DNA of 64,000 bases from Typhlomys cinereus (Eukaryota; Chordata; Mammalia; Rodentia; Platacanthomyidae): NCBI GenBank assembly GCA_023101885.1, contig JALPQD010000360.1, positions 1,793,074 through 1,857,073 on the forward strand. The letters are read 5' to 3'. Shown here piece by piece: positions 1 through 10,822 of this stretch. The first letter of the stretch is position 1. Each line of letters opens with the position of its first letter. Made by a program: the position numbers and the translations under genes. Under the pieces are notes generated by a model. It did not search any database and was not told the origin of the DNA. It worked only from the letters and a program-made list of their open reading frames with translations.

Positions 1-23
1 CTTACCGAAGTAAATTAAGGGAG

Positions 24-275
24 AGAGGGTTTGTTCTAGCTCACAGGTGAAGGCTATGGTCCATCATGGTGGGGAAGTCAGGGCAGTAGGAACTGGAAGC
101 AGCTGGTCACATGACACCCACAGACAGGAAACAGAAAGTGATGAATGCATGTTGCTACCCAGCTTCCTGTCTGCATGCATATGCGCACAGTCCAGGTCCC
201 AGTCAGGGAAAAGTGCTGCCCACAGAGGGCGCCGCCTCTCAGAAGAGCCGAATGGTCTTTATAAAAGGACTAAGC
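24..275 (+). repeat. Rodent mid-length interspersed repeat, copy 1
   Basis: Contains the phrases ctcacaggtgaaggc, ccatcatggtggggaagtc, agctggtcacatgacaccca and caggaaacagaaagtgatgaatg. These belong to a repeat common in mouse DNA that ends near gtcaagttgacac. I cannot name its class with certainty. Confidence 0.6.
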
Positions 276-404
276 GGAAAGCCTAATTTCAGTCCTTGCT
301 GCAGAATTGCAGTACTGAGCAGGTGATGCCGACAGGAAAGACACACAGATCCACGAAGCAGATGCTGTGAGAACAAGGGCTGGGGAAACTCGGATGGAGG
401 CGCA

Positions 405-655
405 GCAGCCTCTCCCAGCTCTCTTCTCTTCCCGCTTCTTCTTTTATCTTTCTCCTGTTCCCTCTCATCTCTCTGTCCTTATTCAACTTGCTCTCCCATC
501 CTTTTCCTCCATGCCCTCTTCCTTCTCCTTCCCTTTCTCTTTCTTTTCTTTCTCCTCCTCCTCTGGTTTATTCCTCCTTCTCTCTCTTACCCTCTGTTCT
601 CTCTTCATCTACTTCCTTGGACACATCTCCTCCATCCCTCCCTCTCCCCCCCCCC
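405..655 (+). repeat. Pyrimidine-rich low-complexity tract
   Basis: About 250 bases dominated by C and T, including a poly-C run near 646-657. Reading frames here translate to Ser/Phe/Leu strings and are not genes. Confidence 0.85.
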
Positions 656-1154
656 CCAGCCTGACGATGATGGACAATGACTGAACGTGTGCCTGCACTT
701 CCCCCTCCTCTGTCACACACACCTTCCTGCCTGACACATCCCCCATCCAGGGAAGCAGCAGACTGTATCTTGCTTCCAGATTCCCAGGAAATGGAATGTA
801 ATCGATCCAAGTTGAATTAGGCACCCACCTGTCCACTCCAATCGATTAGTCAAGACCAGGGATTGTGGTTGCTGAGCACAGCCTTGGCCACTTTAGTATT
901 TGCAAAGAGGACTCTGCCGAGCTGGAAGCAGGACCCGCTTGTATCATGAAGCATCTGCCTGTTCTCCTACTGCCAGATGCTATAATTCAGTCATTCAAGC
1001 TGTGCACTGTAGAGAGACGACCGAGTGGGGAGGGATGGGCCTGCCCTCGCTACCAGTCCAACTGTCTAGGTTCCCCCCAAGCATGGTCAGAAGGGGGGTG
1101 AGGACAGTTTTCCAGACCTTAGCTTTAAATTCTCAGCCACCCCTTTCCTCTCAG

Positions 1155-1259
1155 GTGGGCGCATCCTTGTTTGCCAGTAACGTTGGAAGTGGACACTTCA
1201 TCGGCCTGGCAGGATCCGGGGCTGCCGTGGGCATTTCGGTTGCTGCCTATGAGTTTAAT
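1155..1259 (+). CDS. SLC5A11: SLC5A11 exon W1: sodium/substrate-site helix
   Basis: The exon encodes 35 residues starting VGASLFASN and ending AYEFN, in phase 0 at both ends, between a tctcag acceptor and a gtgagt donor. It contains the SGLT hallmark [17 protein letters not shown], the broken core helix that lines the Na2 and sugar sites. The Asn and His of this motif match the sugar-coordinating Asn78 and His83 of SGLT1, from memory of that protein. In human SLC5A11 this exon would begin near residue 69, so the preceding exons are missing from the window. Confidence 0.93.
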
Positions 1260-2034
1260 GTGAGTGATTGACAGGGACACAGGTCTCACCTTTGGGGCAG
1301 ACGATGCTGGGATGGGGGTATGTGGGAAACCTGCACTATCAAAACAGAACAGTACTTTTAATAAAAACAGACAAGAGGCTTCAAGGGTTCCCTGGGTCTC
1401 CCACATTTGTTTGGTGGAGACTCTAAAATCCCTAAAGCCAACAAAGAAGGGGGTGGGGGGGGACTGAGAGTGTCCCCTAGTGGATGGTCACCAGAAAAAG
1501 GAGGGAATGCCTGCCCATTTCAGGCGGTAAATGCCTGTCACTGGAAGTTCAATGGCTCAGAGGTATGTGGCCTCTTTGCTTCCCTTAGAGACACCAAGTT
1601 GCATCCATCCCTGGCAGGATGCTCATAGGGTAGCTCTTGACCGCCACTTTCATAATCACTAACATTTTTAAAGTACTTACTGTTCAAACAAATAAAAAAG
1701 AAAAGCTTACTGGAAAAAGAAACTAACATGAGATAAACCTGTAAAACATAGGGCCCTAATAGGACCGCAAGGTGGGAGGGCATTAGAAGAGGAGAGAGAG
1801 CTTGAAGAGGGAGAGTAGGGGAGGGAGCCCCAATGGATGATAGCATGGCAGCAGGGGCAATTCTGAAACCTTCACACACACATGCATGCACGCACGCTCG
1901 CACACGCATGCACACCCTTAGGTACAGATAGCAGCCTATGCCAGGAAGAGATTTACCCATATTACGTGACTCTCACATCTTGGGGATCCTTGTAGTTTGC
2001 ATGCTGTTTGCTGATGCATTCACGACCAGAAACT

Positions 2035-2400
2035 TAGACTTTCTTACTTTTCTTGGTTAAGATTCTCAGTCTAGCTTGGTAGGAGAGTTCATGAACGAGC
2101 ATCAGGGGCGGAGGGAACTGGCCATACCAGGTCCGCAGGGATCCCTGACAGAGACGCCAACCTTACTTGCCAGATAGCAAAACTACCAAAATGCGCTGAA
2201 GAATGCCAGACTTTACGAACCTCCTCCGTCTATTTTATCCGCCTGCCCAGAACATGGCCCTGTGGCCGGGTCTTCCTGCATCAATCAACCTCCTGCAGGC
2301 TTGTTCCAGGACTTGCCTTAATTACTAACTTTTGACAAGTGGTTCCAGAGCCTTGCCTTCCACTTTCAAGTTGAATCCTGTAAATCTAAGTAGTAGAGGA
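2035..2400 (+). repeat. Rodent mid-length interspersed repeat, copy 2 (degenerate)
   Basis: Shares ggagggaactggccat, cttacttgccag and the gggtcttcctgcatcaa...tcctgcaggcttgttc block with the copies at 3770, 24130 and 52420. Confidence 0.55.
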
Positions 2401-2545
2401 ACAACTATGGGCTAGAAGCAGATCACTCAGGCTCACACTTACACACTGTGTGAACTTGCGCAAGTTATTTAGCCTTGGTGAGCCTCAGGCATCTGTTACG
2501 GGTATCGATGGTGCCTTCCCTGTGGGGACTCAATAACCTAAGCTT

Positions 2546-2680
2546 ATGGAGGAGGAGGAGGAGAGGAGGGAGGAAGAGAAGAAGGAAAAGAGGAAGAGGA
2601 GAAATAAGAAGAGGAGGAAGAGAATGAAGAGAAGGAGAAAGAGGAAGGGGAGGAGGAGGAAGAAGAGGAGGAGGGCCAGC
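2546..2680 (+). repeat. GGA/GAA purine-rich microsatellite
   Basis: Imperfect array of gaggag and gaaga units. The complementary strand reads as Leu/Pro-rich frames that are not coding. Confidence 0.9.
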
Positions 2681-3218
2681 CATGGAGAATCCGCTCATTT
2701 GACACCTTGGTAGCTAGTAAGGTGTGCTTAAGTCCCTTTCATGAGGGAGGAAAAGGGGTCTCAAGGTGTCGGGGTAGCACTCTCTGCATTCCATCCCCAG
2801 AATGCATGGTGTGACCTCCATTGAGCCACTGGGGGGAGAGGAGGGTGCACAATCAAACAACAGGGACAGCTGGCATTTAGAAGTCAGAACTGGATGTCCC
2901 CAAAGTCTTCTATTTTTACTTTCTCTCTCCTATGATATTTAATACTCTCCATTCCCATTTTCCTTTTCCTTTTTCTTTTTTTTTAAGACAGAGTCTCACT
3001 ATGACAGGGTCTCATCATCTGAGAAACTCGGACAACAGGCAGACCTCTCTGTACTCACGGTCTCTTATCATTCCAAAATGGGAAGGCCAGGGAAGGCAAA
3101 CTACTTGTCGAGAAAGGGACGAGGTCCGGGTGGAGCTCAGGCGAGGTTGCCTCGAGGTGCGAGGGAATGGCGCCTGGATGTGAGCCCGGAGCCTGTTCTG
3201 ACTGTGTCTTCCTGGCAG

Positions 3219-3278
3219 GGTTTGTTTTTTGTGCTGATGCTGGCCTGGATCTTCCTTCCAATCTACATCGCTGGTCAG
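3219..3278 (+). CDS. SLC5A11: SLC5A11 exon W2: transmembrane segment
   Basis: This short 60-nt exon encodes 20 hydrophobic residues beginning GLFFVLMLAW and ending YIAGQ. It is phase 0 on both sides, between ggcag and gtaagt. It forms most of one core membrane helix. Its length divides by three, so skipping would keep frame but remove a helix. Confidence 0.93.
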
Positions 3279-3724
3279 GTAAGTGTGAGGGGCGCTGTGG
3301 CATGGAGACACCCAGGAAGGCCAGCCTGCATCCCTTCCCTCCCACCCTTGGGCATGTCAGCCACAAAGCATTCCAGCACTGGGGGCAGATTTCTCACATA
3401 TGAGACCAAGGAAACCCCACTGGCTTCCAGTATCCAAGGTACACAAGGGCCATTTGCATGCAGGGCTCCAAACATTTTTTCAATGCCACACCACAAAGTA
3501 CAACTTGTATTACCCTTATATGTGTAAGTCACGACATGGTGCTTTTAACTAAAATGCAGGTGTACACACACATATATATACACACATGCATGTGCATGTA
3601 TTAATGCATATCTGATTTTTTCCCCTTTTGTATTCAAACCTGTAATAGTTGAGATATTGTTGACTGGTGAAATGTCAACATTTTGTCACAAAACATTACT
3701 GCTTTATCTGTTTTGGTTTTGAGT

Positions 3725-3732
3725 GTGTGTGC

Positions 3733-3768
<36 letters not shown>
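3725..3768 (+). repeat. (GT)n microsatellite
   Basis: Near-perfect GT run of about 20 units immediately before the mid-length repeat that starts near 3770. Confidence 0.9.
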
Positions 3769-3769
<1 letters not shown>

Positions 3770-4200
3770 GGTGAGTGTTGCAGTCAACCTGCATGGTTGC
3801 TGATAAATGACCATAAAATGGCTTAAGGGGACAAGGGTTTATTCTCTTATGATTCCTGGTTACAGTTCTTAGTCCAGCTTGACAAGAAAGCACGCACCAA
3901 CACTAGGGCCAAGGGAACTGGCCACACCATCACTGTATAATGCTGAGATGGACAATCCTTATTTGCCAGACCAGCATGTCTGGCCAAGTGAACAGAAGGA
4001 TGCCAACTCTCTCAACCAGGTTTCTGTGATTTATCCAGGGCCTAATCCCACCCATCATAGGCTGGACCTTCCCCATCAGCTAGACAATCTCCTTCAGGTT
4101 TGTTCTGGGCTCAACTCAATTACTAATTCTCCACAAATGCGCCCAGACCTCAAACCCTCAACAGTCAAGTTGACACCTGTGCCTAACCATGACAATGGGG
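3770..4200 (+). repeat. Rodent mid-length interspersed repeat, copy 3
   Basis: Strong sequence match to 52420-52840: gctgataaatgacca, aatggcttaagggaca-like, gtccagcttga, gaccagcatgtctggcca, cagctagacaatctcct, and gtcaagttgacacctgtgcc at the end. Both copies are in the + orientation. Confidence 0.8.
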
Positions 4201-4265
4201 ATTGAACCCAGGGCCTCTTGAATGTTAAGCGAGTCCTCTATCACTGAGCTCCGAGGCCCACCAGC
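4195..4265 (-). repeat. ID-type SINE, antisense
   Basis: Reads on + as ggggattgaacccagggcctc...actgagct, the complement of a tRNA-like ID element with its B box. Confidence 0.6.
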
Positions 4266-4407
4266 CTACACTCCTTGACAAGCCGCATGTTACTCCCACT
4301 CACAAGGTCTTTATTTGTGACAACTGTTCACACTGTGTCATGATATCAATTACCAGGTGGCGACCTGTTTTACCTTTACATGATGGAAATTTACAAAATA
4401 CACAAAT

Positions 4408-4630
4408 TAGGGCTGGGGAGATGGTTCAGATGTGAAGCCTTTGCCTTGAAAGCAAAAGATGCCCAGATCCCATGTAAAAATGCCTGGCAGAAATGGCAGT
4501 AGCCTGTAATTCCAGTCCTGGAAGACAGAGTCTGGAAACGCCCAGAACAAATGAATCAAGTGGAAGAGCAACCCAGGATGATTTCTGAAGTAACCCTTCA
4601 GCCTCCACAGACATACACAGTGCCCTCTGG

Positions 4631-4661
<31 letters not shown>

Positions 4662-4672
4662 CACAAGACAAA
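4408..4672 (+). repeat. B2-like SINE, subfamily A
   Basis: Starts ggctggggagatggttcag, has the aaaaatgcctggcagaaatgg body, and ends in a (CA)n run at about 4635-4660. Confidence 0.8.
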
Positions 4673-6021
4673 TCAGAAGTTTGAGACTTAAAGATAGCAT
4701 TCAAGATCATTTTATGGCAGAAATAGTGCAGAACAGTAGAAAGACAAATGACCATCCGTGGGATGCTAGCAAGAGTTTGCACATGATATTTGGGTGAGAG
4801 GAAGCTTGTGTCTGCTTGTCGCCTCTTGCAATACAGAGGTGCGTAGATAAGCTATCTGAGGAATTATTATTGGTACTGCCCCCCCCCCCCGGAGCTGGGT
4901 CTATGTCTCTGGTTCTTGCACCCACCTCATTAAATTCATAAGAATTCAAATGGACAGTAAAAAAGAGTAAGGAAAGTTTTCCAAAATAGCCACCTTGGGA
5001 AGAAGTTATTTAGTCCAATTATTTAAAAGAGAAAATTAGAAGTCTGAACAGGAGGGTGTAACTAAGCAATTCTGCTCCAGGAATGCATCTGCCGCTTATC
5101 CTGCTAGGTGATCAGAGCTGTGTGAAGTTGCTTTGGGGAGAAAAACTTCTCCTCTGGTTGGCTCCCAGTGTGAGGTCCCCAAGAGAGTTTGAAATCTCAG
5201 GGTCCATTCTTTTGATGGTCCTGACAGGCAGGGTAGAGTGGTAGTGATGGGTTACCGTCCAGTTACATTCTGACCGACCAATGAAGGGCTCAGGCCAAAG
5301 CAAAAACAGGTATTAACTGATCACCTACTATGGGCCTGGGGAGGGAAGGATGGGAAGCGGGTTTGGGAAAACCACAGAGATCTCAGACAGATCTGCTTTG
5401 TCATAGAAAAACCTTGGAACAACCACTGCATCTTTGGATGGAGGAAAAATATCCTTGCAATGGGACATCACGCCAGGCCAAGGGACCAAGGGAACATGGC
5501 ATCTCCAAGCCATGTTATTATACGACAGGATAAACTTAGGAGCTGGGGCTTCGGTCAGTGGCACTAGCCTAACATGCCCAAGGCTCAGACTTCTAGCTAA
5601 AATCACACAAAGGAATCAAATCCCTTGGGTGAAGACATCCTTGAGGCAACATCTTACAAGCATGGGATGAGAGGCAAAGCCCCTCCAGTGAATCCATGAC
5701 ACAATGTTGAGGAAAGATAGAAAGCCACCCAGTTGGCTTTGACTGGAAAACAAACACCAGTAAAGCAATAAAGCACGATGGTCCCCTAGCAGGTCATTAT
5801 CAACTGAACACCCCACATCCCAACTTGACACAGCACATTAGCACATTACCCCTTGAGCGTCCATGTAGTTCATGTCTTCCTTGGGAACTTCTTGCTTTAT
5901 CTTTGCAGTTTTAATTGTGCATGTCTGAGCAATAGCGTTTCATCTTATCTCTTTTTAAAGCCATAGGGAGGTGGAGCCTACATAAAGGTTGGAGCATGAA
6001 TTTTCCATAGTTGTTTTGTTG

Positions 6022-6105
6022 TTGTTTTAGTTGTACTGAGGATTGAACCCAGAGCCTTAAGCATGGCGGGCAAGCATGGTAGGTGCCACTGGGCTGTGCC
6101 TCAGG
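6022..6105 (-). repeat. ID-type SINE, antisense (degenerate)
   Basis: Complement of an ID B-box region (ggattgaacccagagcctta) and gcaagcatgg box. Confidence 0.45.
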
Positions 6106-6254
6106 GTTCTGGAAGGAGTCTTAGCTGCTGCGTGGGAAGGAGCAGTGTGACCCAGCTCTGTGTAATGAACTGCTCTGTTGTTCCCCGGCTTTGAGTTTGT
6201 TCCTAGTGTTGGGTCTTGATCACAAGGGAGCGTGTTGTCACCAACACTTCACAC

Positions 6255-6376
6255 ATGTTGTTTTGAGACCGTGTCTCGCTCTGTACACCAGGCTGACCCC
6301 CAATTCACGATCCTCCTGCCTCAGCCTATGAGTGCGTGCGAGTTCTCGCTGCAGGCACATGCTACCACACCCGGCT
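6255..6376 (-). repeat. B1 SINE, antisense
   Basis: On + it reads tttgagaccgtgtctcgctctgt, caggctgacc, cctcctgcctcagcct and gctaccacacccggct, the complement of a 7SL-derived B1. Confidence 0.8.
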
Positions 6377-6554
6377 CACACAGGCCTTGATGCCCGGAAA
6401 TATGTGTGAGGAGGAGGATCGTCCGTGAGTGGAGATGCTACGTGTGTGGATCCGTTTACCATGGTTATCATGATATTCCCCGACTTTAAAATTCTTGCTC
6501 TTTTTGTGAACATGTGTGTACATTGTACATTTGTATATACATGTACATTTGTGT

Positions 6555-6725
6555 ATATTTGTGTGTGTGTGTGTGTGTGTGCAAGTTCCCTGCATACATG
6601 GCAAGGTCAGAGAACAATGTGCAAGAGTTGGTTCTCCCCATCCATCTTTATGTGGGGTCCAGGGGGTCGAACTCAGGTCACCAGGCTTGCACAGCTGGAC
6701 TCTTTATCCACAGAGTCATCTCATG
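6555..6725 (-). repeat. B2/B3-type SINE, antisense
   Basis: GT run, then tggttctccccatccat...gtggggtccagggggtcgaactcaggtcaccaggc, and the complement of the tRNA-like head near tccacagagtcatctca. Confidence 0.65.
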
Positions 6726-6734
6726 TTTGTCTTA

Positions 6735-6830
6735 TTTTTTTTAAAGTAGGTTTTACTTTGCTCTTAATTAGCATGCAATAACCGCATGTGTTTATAAGAT
6801 AGTGTGATATACATTGATTTTATTGGGGAC
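6735..6830 (+). repeat. Probable L1 3' UTR fragment
   Basis: T/A-rich sequence resembling the start of old L1 3' ends (ttaattagcatgcaataac, tgatatacattgatt), similar in kind to the clearer copy at 15850. Confidence 0.35.
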
Positions 6831-7064
6831 TAAGGGCAAAGTCCATTGTCGCAGCGACTATGCCTATAAGACTTCCACAATCCTCTCTGTTTCCCTTTTT
6901 CCTAAGGATGATTTATCTTTGGGCCCAGTAAGGGGCTCTCAACAACAGAAAATAATAGAAGGTAAATGAGTGGTTCTATTATTTCTCTGTATTTTTTTGA
7001 GAGTTCCCTTTAATTTGAGACTCATTTTTCATTTACAGTCATGACTTAAAATTTCCTGTTGAGA

Positions 7065-7145
7065 AGCCAGAGTAAAGCTCAGTGTTGGAGCATTTGCTTA
7101 ACAAAGAGGTCCGGGGTTCAATTCTCAACACTATTAAAAAAAGTA
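7065..7145 (+). repeat. ID-type SINE
   Basis: gctcagtgttggagcatttgc and gaggtccggggttcaattct match a tRNA-derived ID body, followed by an A-rich tail. Confidence 0.6.
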
Positions 7146-7472
7146 AAGTTTTCCTTTTTATAAGCCTATTCAAAGAAGAGGTGCATTGAAAATTTGTAAG
7201 TTCCAAAAAAAAATACGGCTCTCAGAAAAATGGGGATGAGGTGCACTCAGGCTTTGGGTTTAGAAACATGATATTTGGGTGCACATCCCTGTAGACAACC
7301 CTGATGCCTCCACACCCCACCTCTTGTCTTTCTTGTCCACCCAGAAACACCCCCCCAAACCCTGTGTGCTTCAGAGTTTGCAGAGGAGGAAGGAGGTGGA
7401 GGGTCTGGGGCTGGGTGGGCAGGCACATGGTCAAAGTGGGCTGAGTGAGTTCAGCCTGTACCTCAACCCTAG

Positions 7473-7577
7473 GTCACCACGATGCCAGAGTACCTGAGGA
7501 GGCGCTTTGGGGGCAGCAGAATCTCCATCACTCTGGCTGTACTCTACCTGTTCATCTACATCTTCACCAAGATCTCG
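7473..7577 (+). CDS. SLC5A11: SLC5A11 exon W3: [12 protein letters not shown] motif and helix
   Basis: Thirty-five residues from [14 protein letters not shown] to IFTKIS, phase 0 at both ends. The TxPEYLxxRFGG stretch is typical of the sodium:solute symporter family (cytoplasmic loop before the next helix). The following hydrophobic [15 protein letters not shown] forms the helix. Acceptor ccctag, donor gtaagg. Confidence 0.94.
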
Positions 7578-8324
7578 GTAAGGTGGGGACACAGCCTGGT
7601 CACGCCCTATAGCACAGTGAGAAGTCAGTCAGTCGGTCATTTCTGGAGGGGGGCATTGCCTCTCTGTCGGTCTTCCTTTTCTTTTGGGCAGGTTTGAGGG
7701 TAAAGGAAGGTGGAAGGCATGAGGGTAAGGGAGACAGAGGGATCTGGAAGGAAGGGCAAGCAGAGGACTTCCTGCCCTGTCCTTACCAAAGACAACCAGG
7801 CATGATGGCGGGACCTGAGTGGACCCTGAGTCCCCTTCCCCTCCCCCTGCCCTGCCCTTGCATTGGACTGCGATCTTTCCCCTGGGCCAAGGGAGTGAGC
7901 AACAGTTCACCAGAAGCGTGATGGTTGACTGGACCTGCCTCGCCCTGACCTTTGGATGGGCAGACCTCCAAGAAAATGGCAAAGACCAGACACCCTGCCA
8001 CCTACATGCACGTGCTGCTCAGCTGCTTGGCACAAGATGAGCAAGTCCCCAGTACAGCTGGCGACACAGAAACCCCACGAAGTATAGACAGTAACTGACT
8101 CTACCCAGCTCTGGACCCAGAGGACAGACACGAAGGACCCTGTTAGTCACCTGTCGTCTGGTGAGAAGCTGTCGATCTAGAGAGACGTTATGAGTGGGAG
8201 TCACATCTCGGGAGGACTCGTCTCAGGGGAATGTGAGGAAGGAAGCAGCTAAAGCTGGGGGGTGCCTGAGACATGTCAGGGAGACAGGGAGTATTTCTGA
8301 GAAATGCAAAGTGGCAAAGGCTTA

Positions 8325-8690
8325 GTTTTTCTTCTGCCGCGGTGATCAAATACCCTGACCAAGCAGCCTAAGGGAGAAAGGGTGAACTCCTGCTCACGGC
8401 TCCAGAGTGACGGAGTCCATCGTGGCAGGGAAGACATGGCAGCAGGACTGTTGCCAGAGCCTCACATTGTGCTGGCTGCTGGAAAACAGAGAGGAAACAG
8501 GAAGTGGGGCCTGGCTAACAAAGGTCAAGATCCTCCCTTGCCAGGGACTTCTTCCAGGAAGGCTCCACCTCCCAGAGGTTCCATAACTTTCTTAAACAGC
8601 GCCACCAGTTGGGGAGCAAGTGTTTAGACACAGGACGGAGTTGGGGGAGGACATGGAAACCACAAAGCATGTCAATGGGCAGGAAAACTG
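8325..8690 (+). repeat. Rodent mid-length interspersed repeat, copy 4
   Basis: ctgccgcggtgatcaaatacc, ccatcgtggcagggaagaca, ccacctcccagaggttccata and gcgccaccagttggggagc match a family well known in mouse DNA. Confidence 0.7.
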
Positions 8691-8965
8691 TGAAGAGTTT
8701 CCTGTGGAGCGCTGGCGTATTTAGCCCTGTCTTGGATGCGATGCAAGGTCACTCAAGGACTTTAATGGAGGAGACCCCCATTGAAAAAGAATGATGTGGT
8801 TTTGGAGGTGGCATGGAGGCTGCGGTGTGGAGGAGGGGGCGCAGGCAGACACAGCGCAGAAGCAGGAGGATCGCGAGCTGAATGCCTGTGCCCGGGCCCG
8901 GGACGCCAACATAATGAGAGTTTTGAGGAAAGGAAAACAGACAGCTCTTCTGTGTTGGTCAGCAA

Positions 8966-9046
8966 GGGGGGGGGAAGAGACAGAGAGAAAGACACAGATA
9001 GAGACAGAGAGAGACAGAGAGAGAGACAGAGAGAGAGAGAGAGAAA
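8966..9046 (+). repeat. (GA)n/(GACA)n purine microsatellite
   Basis: Alternating gagaca and gagaga units. It lies 80 bp before the CATC minisatellite. Confidence 0.9.
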
Positions 9047-9126
9047 GCCCAATTCTGGAGAAGCTGATGTTTATCTATCCATTTGGTCATTTTAAGTGAA
9101 TGCCCATCTTTGCTTTTTCCTATGAA

Positions 9127-9567
9127 TGTCCATCCATCCATTCATCCATCCATCCACCCATCCATCCACTCATTCATTACTGCAATGAACATCCATCCAT
9201 TCACTCATTCATTCCTGTGAATGTCCATCCATCCATCCATTCACTCATTCATTACTGCAATGAACATCCATCCATTCACACATTAATTCCTGCAAATGAA
9301 CATCCATCCATCCATCCATTCATCCATCCATCCATTCATCCATCCACCCCATTCACCCATTCACTCATTCATTCCTGTGAAGGTCCATCCATCCATCCAT
9401 TCATACATTAATTTCTGCAAATGAACATCCATCCATCCATCCATTCACTCATTCACTCCTGTAAATGAACATCCATCCATCCATCCATCCATTCACTCAT
9501 TCATTCCTATGAATGCCCATCCACCCATTCATTTGCTATTCCGGAGAATGTCCATCCATCCATCCAT

Positions 9568-9598
<31 letters not shown>

Positions 9599-9740
9599 CT
9601 CATTCATCACTGCAATGAACATCCATCCATTCACACATTCATTCCTGCAAATGAACATCCATCCATCCATCCATCCATTCACTCCTTCCTTCCTGTGAAT
9701 GCCCATCCGTTCGTTTGCTTGCTCATTCACTCACCCTCCA
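9127..9740 (+). repeat. CATC/CATT tetranucleotide minisatellite with higher-order units
   Basis: About 600 bp built from catc, catt and ctcatt tetramers, punctuated by longer phrases such as tcctgtgaatg, tactgcaatgaacatcc and tcctgcaaatgaacatcc. Because units are multiples of four, several frames stay open and translate as HPSIH strings, which is not coding. The array ends directly upstream of SLC5A11 exon W4. Confidence 0.95.
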
Positions 9741-9756
9741 TTTCACATCTCCTCAG

Positions 9757-9862
9757 GTGGACATGTACGCAGGTGCCATCTTCATTCAGCAATCACTAAA
9801 CGTGGATCTGTACCTGGCCATAGTGGGGCTGTTGGCCATCACAGCCCTATACACTGTTGCAG
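9757..9862 (+). CDS. SLC5A11: SLC5A11 exon W4: transmembrane segment
   Basis: The exon encodes VDMYAGAIFIQQSL through ALYTVA and ends one base into a glycine codon. The VDMYAGAxFIQQ start is characteristic of SGLT proteins. The acceptor (ctcctcag) lies only about 20-40 bp after the end of a long tetranucleotide minisatellite, so the array sits in the region expected to hold the branch point. Donor gtacgg. Confidence 0.94.
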
Positions 9863-10061
9863 GTACGGTGGGACATGCAGGAAATGGGTCATGCCAGGAG
9901 AATTATAGGCAGGTCGGCAGGCCACCCATCTTCTTCTGGCGCCTCTTCTGGTGTTCCAGTGTGCTGAGACTGTTGTCACCCTCTCACTCCAAACAGTCAC
10001 GTTTCTGTTAGCTGTCACTCAAAGAAAGAGGGCAGCCTGAGGAGAAAAAGGTTATTAAATA

Positions 10062-10175
10062 TACTATGACCAAGCCAGCACACCACAATCCCAACACTCA
10101 GGAGGCCAAAGCAGGAGGATTCTAAGGCCAGCTTGGGCTACATAATGAGACTCTGTCTCAACGGACAAGCAGGCA
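10062..10175 (+). repeat. B1 SINE
   Basis: aatcccaacactcaggaggcc, gcaggaggattctaaggccagcttgggctacataatgagac match the B1 consensus. Confidence 0.85.
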
Positions 10176-10399
10176 AAACATGCCATAGCTGCACAGTGTT
10201 GTTCCTGCTCATATCAGAGGAGCCAGATGGGAACCTTGTCTAGGGCCAAACACGCACAGTCACTCCTGTGAGTTTACAAGGCTGCGCAATAAGCTGCTGT
10301 GATTCTGGGGCCCAAGTGGGGGGGGGCAGCTTTATTCTTTCCTCGGAGAACTGTGTCCTAGAAAAACATTCAGTACATAGTAGCATTAATAAGTAATCG

Positions 10400-10535
10400 T
10401 TTTTCCCCATGTGTATGTGCATTTGTATGTGGGTGGGAGCATGTGGGGAAGTGCACATGCACATGAGTGCACATGCGTGTAGAGGCCCAAGGATGATAAC
10501 AAGAATCACCAATTGCTCTTCCACCTATTGCATAT
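10400..10535 (-). repeat. B2-like/RSINE fragment, antisense
   Basis: tgtagaggcccaaggatgataac followed by aagaatcaccaattgctcttccacct resembles the complement of a B2-type 3' half. It is cut off by the AT-rich array. Confidence 0.5.
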
Positions 10536-10785
10536 ATATATATTAGACTATATATTATATATAGACTATATATATCATATATAATATATAACAGACTATA
10601 TATTATATATAGACTATATATACCATATATAATATATAATAGACTATATATCATATATAACATATAATAGACTATATATAATAGACTATATATCATATAT
10701 AATATATAATAGACTATATATCATATATAATATATAATAGACTATATATCATATATAGACTATATATACCATATATATATATATA

Positions 10786-10790
<5 letters not shown>
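10531..10790. repeat. AT-rich tandem array, 28-bp unit
   Basis: About nine degenerate units built on gactatatatcatatataa and taatatataa, with a 28-bp period between successive gactatatatc words. The units are nearly self-complementary and could extrude hairpins. Confidence 0.9.

Positions 10791-10820
<30 letters not shown>
10791..10820 (+). repeat. (GA)n microsatellite
   Basis: Perfect GA run next to the AT-rich array. Confidence 0.95.

Positions 10821-10822
<2 letters not shown>

Larger units (their letters stand above)
1..1154. other. SLC5A11 intron (left edge)
   Basis: No coding exon was recognised here. The left part (about 24-275) resembles a common rodent mid-length repeat, and 405-655 is a pyrimidine-rich tract with a short poly-C run. 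The rest, 660-1154, shows nothing beyond the acceptor tract for the first exon. Confidence 0.6.

Noticed and set aside
367..684. 105-codon Ser/Phe/Leu-rich frame
   Set aside because: It lies in a pyrimidine-rich low-complexity tract inside an intron.
2465..2698. Leu/Pro-rich frame on the - strand
   Set aside because: It is the complement of a GGA/GAA microsatellite.
9100..9799. Long frames encoding His-Pro-Ser-Ile repeats
   Set aside because: They arise from the CATC tetranucleotide array, are open in several frames and on both strands, and lack coding context.
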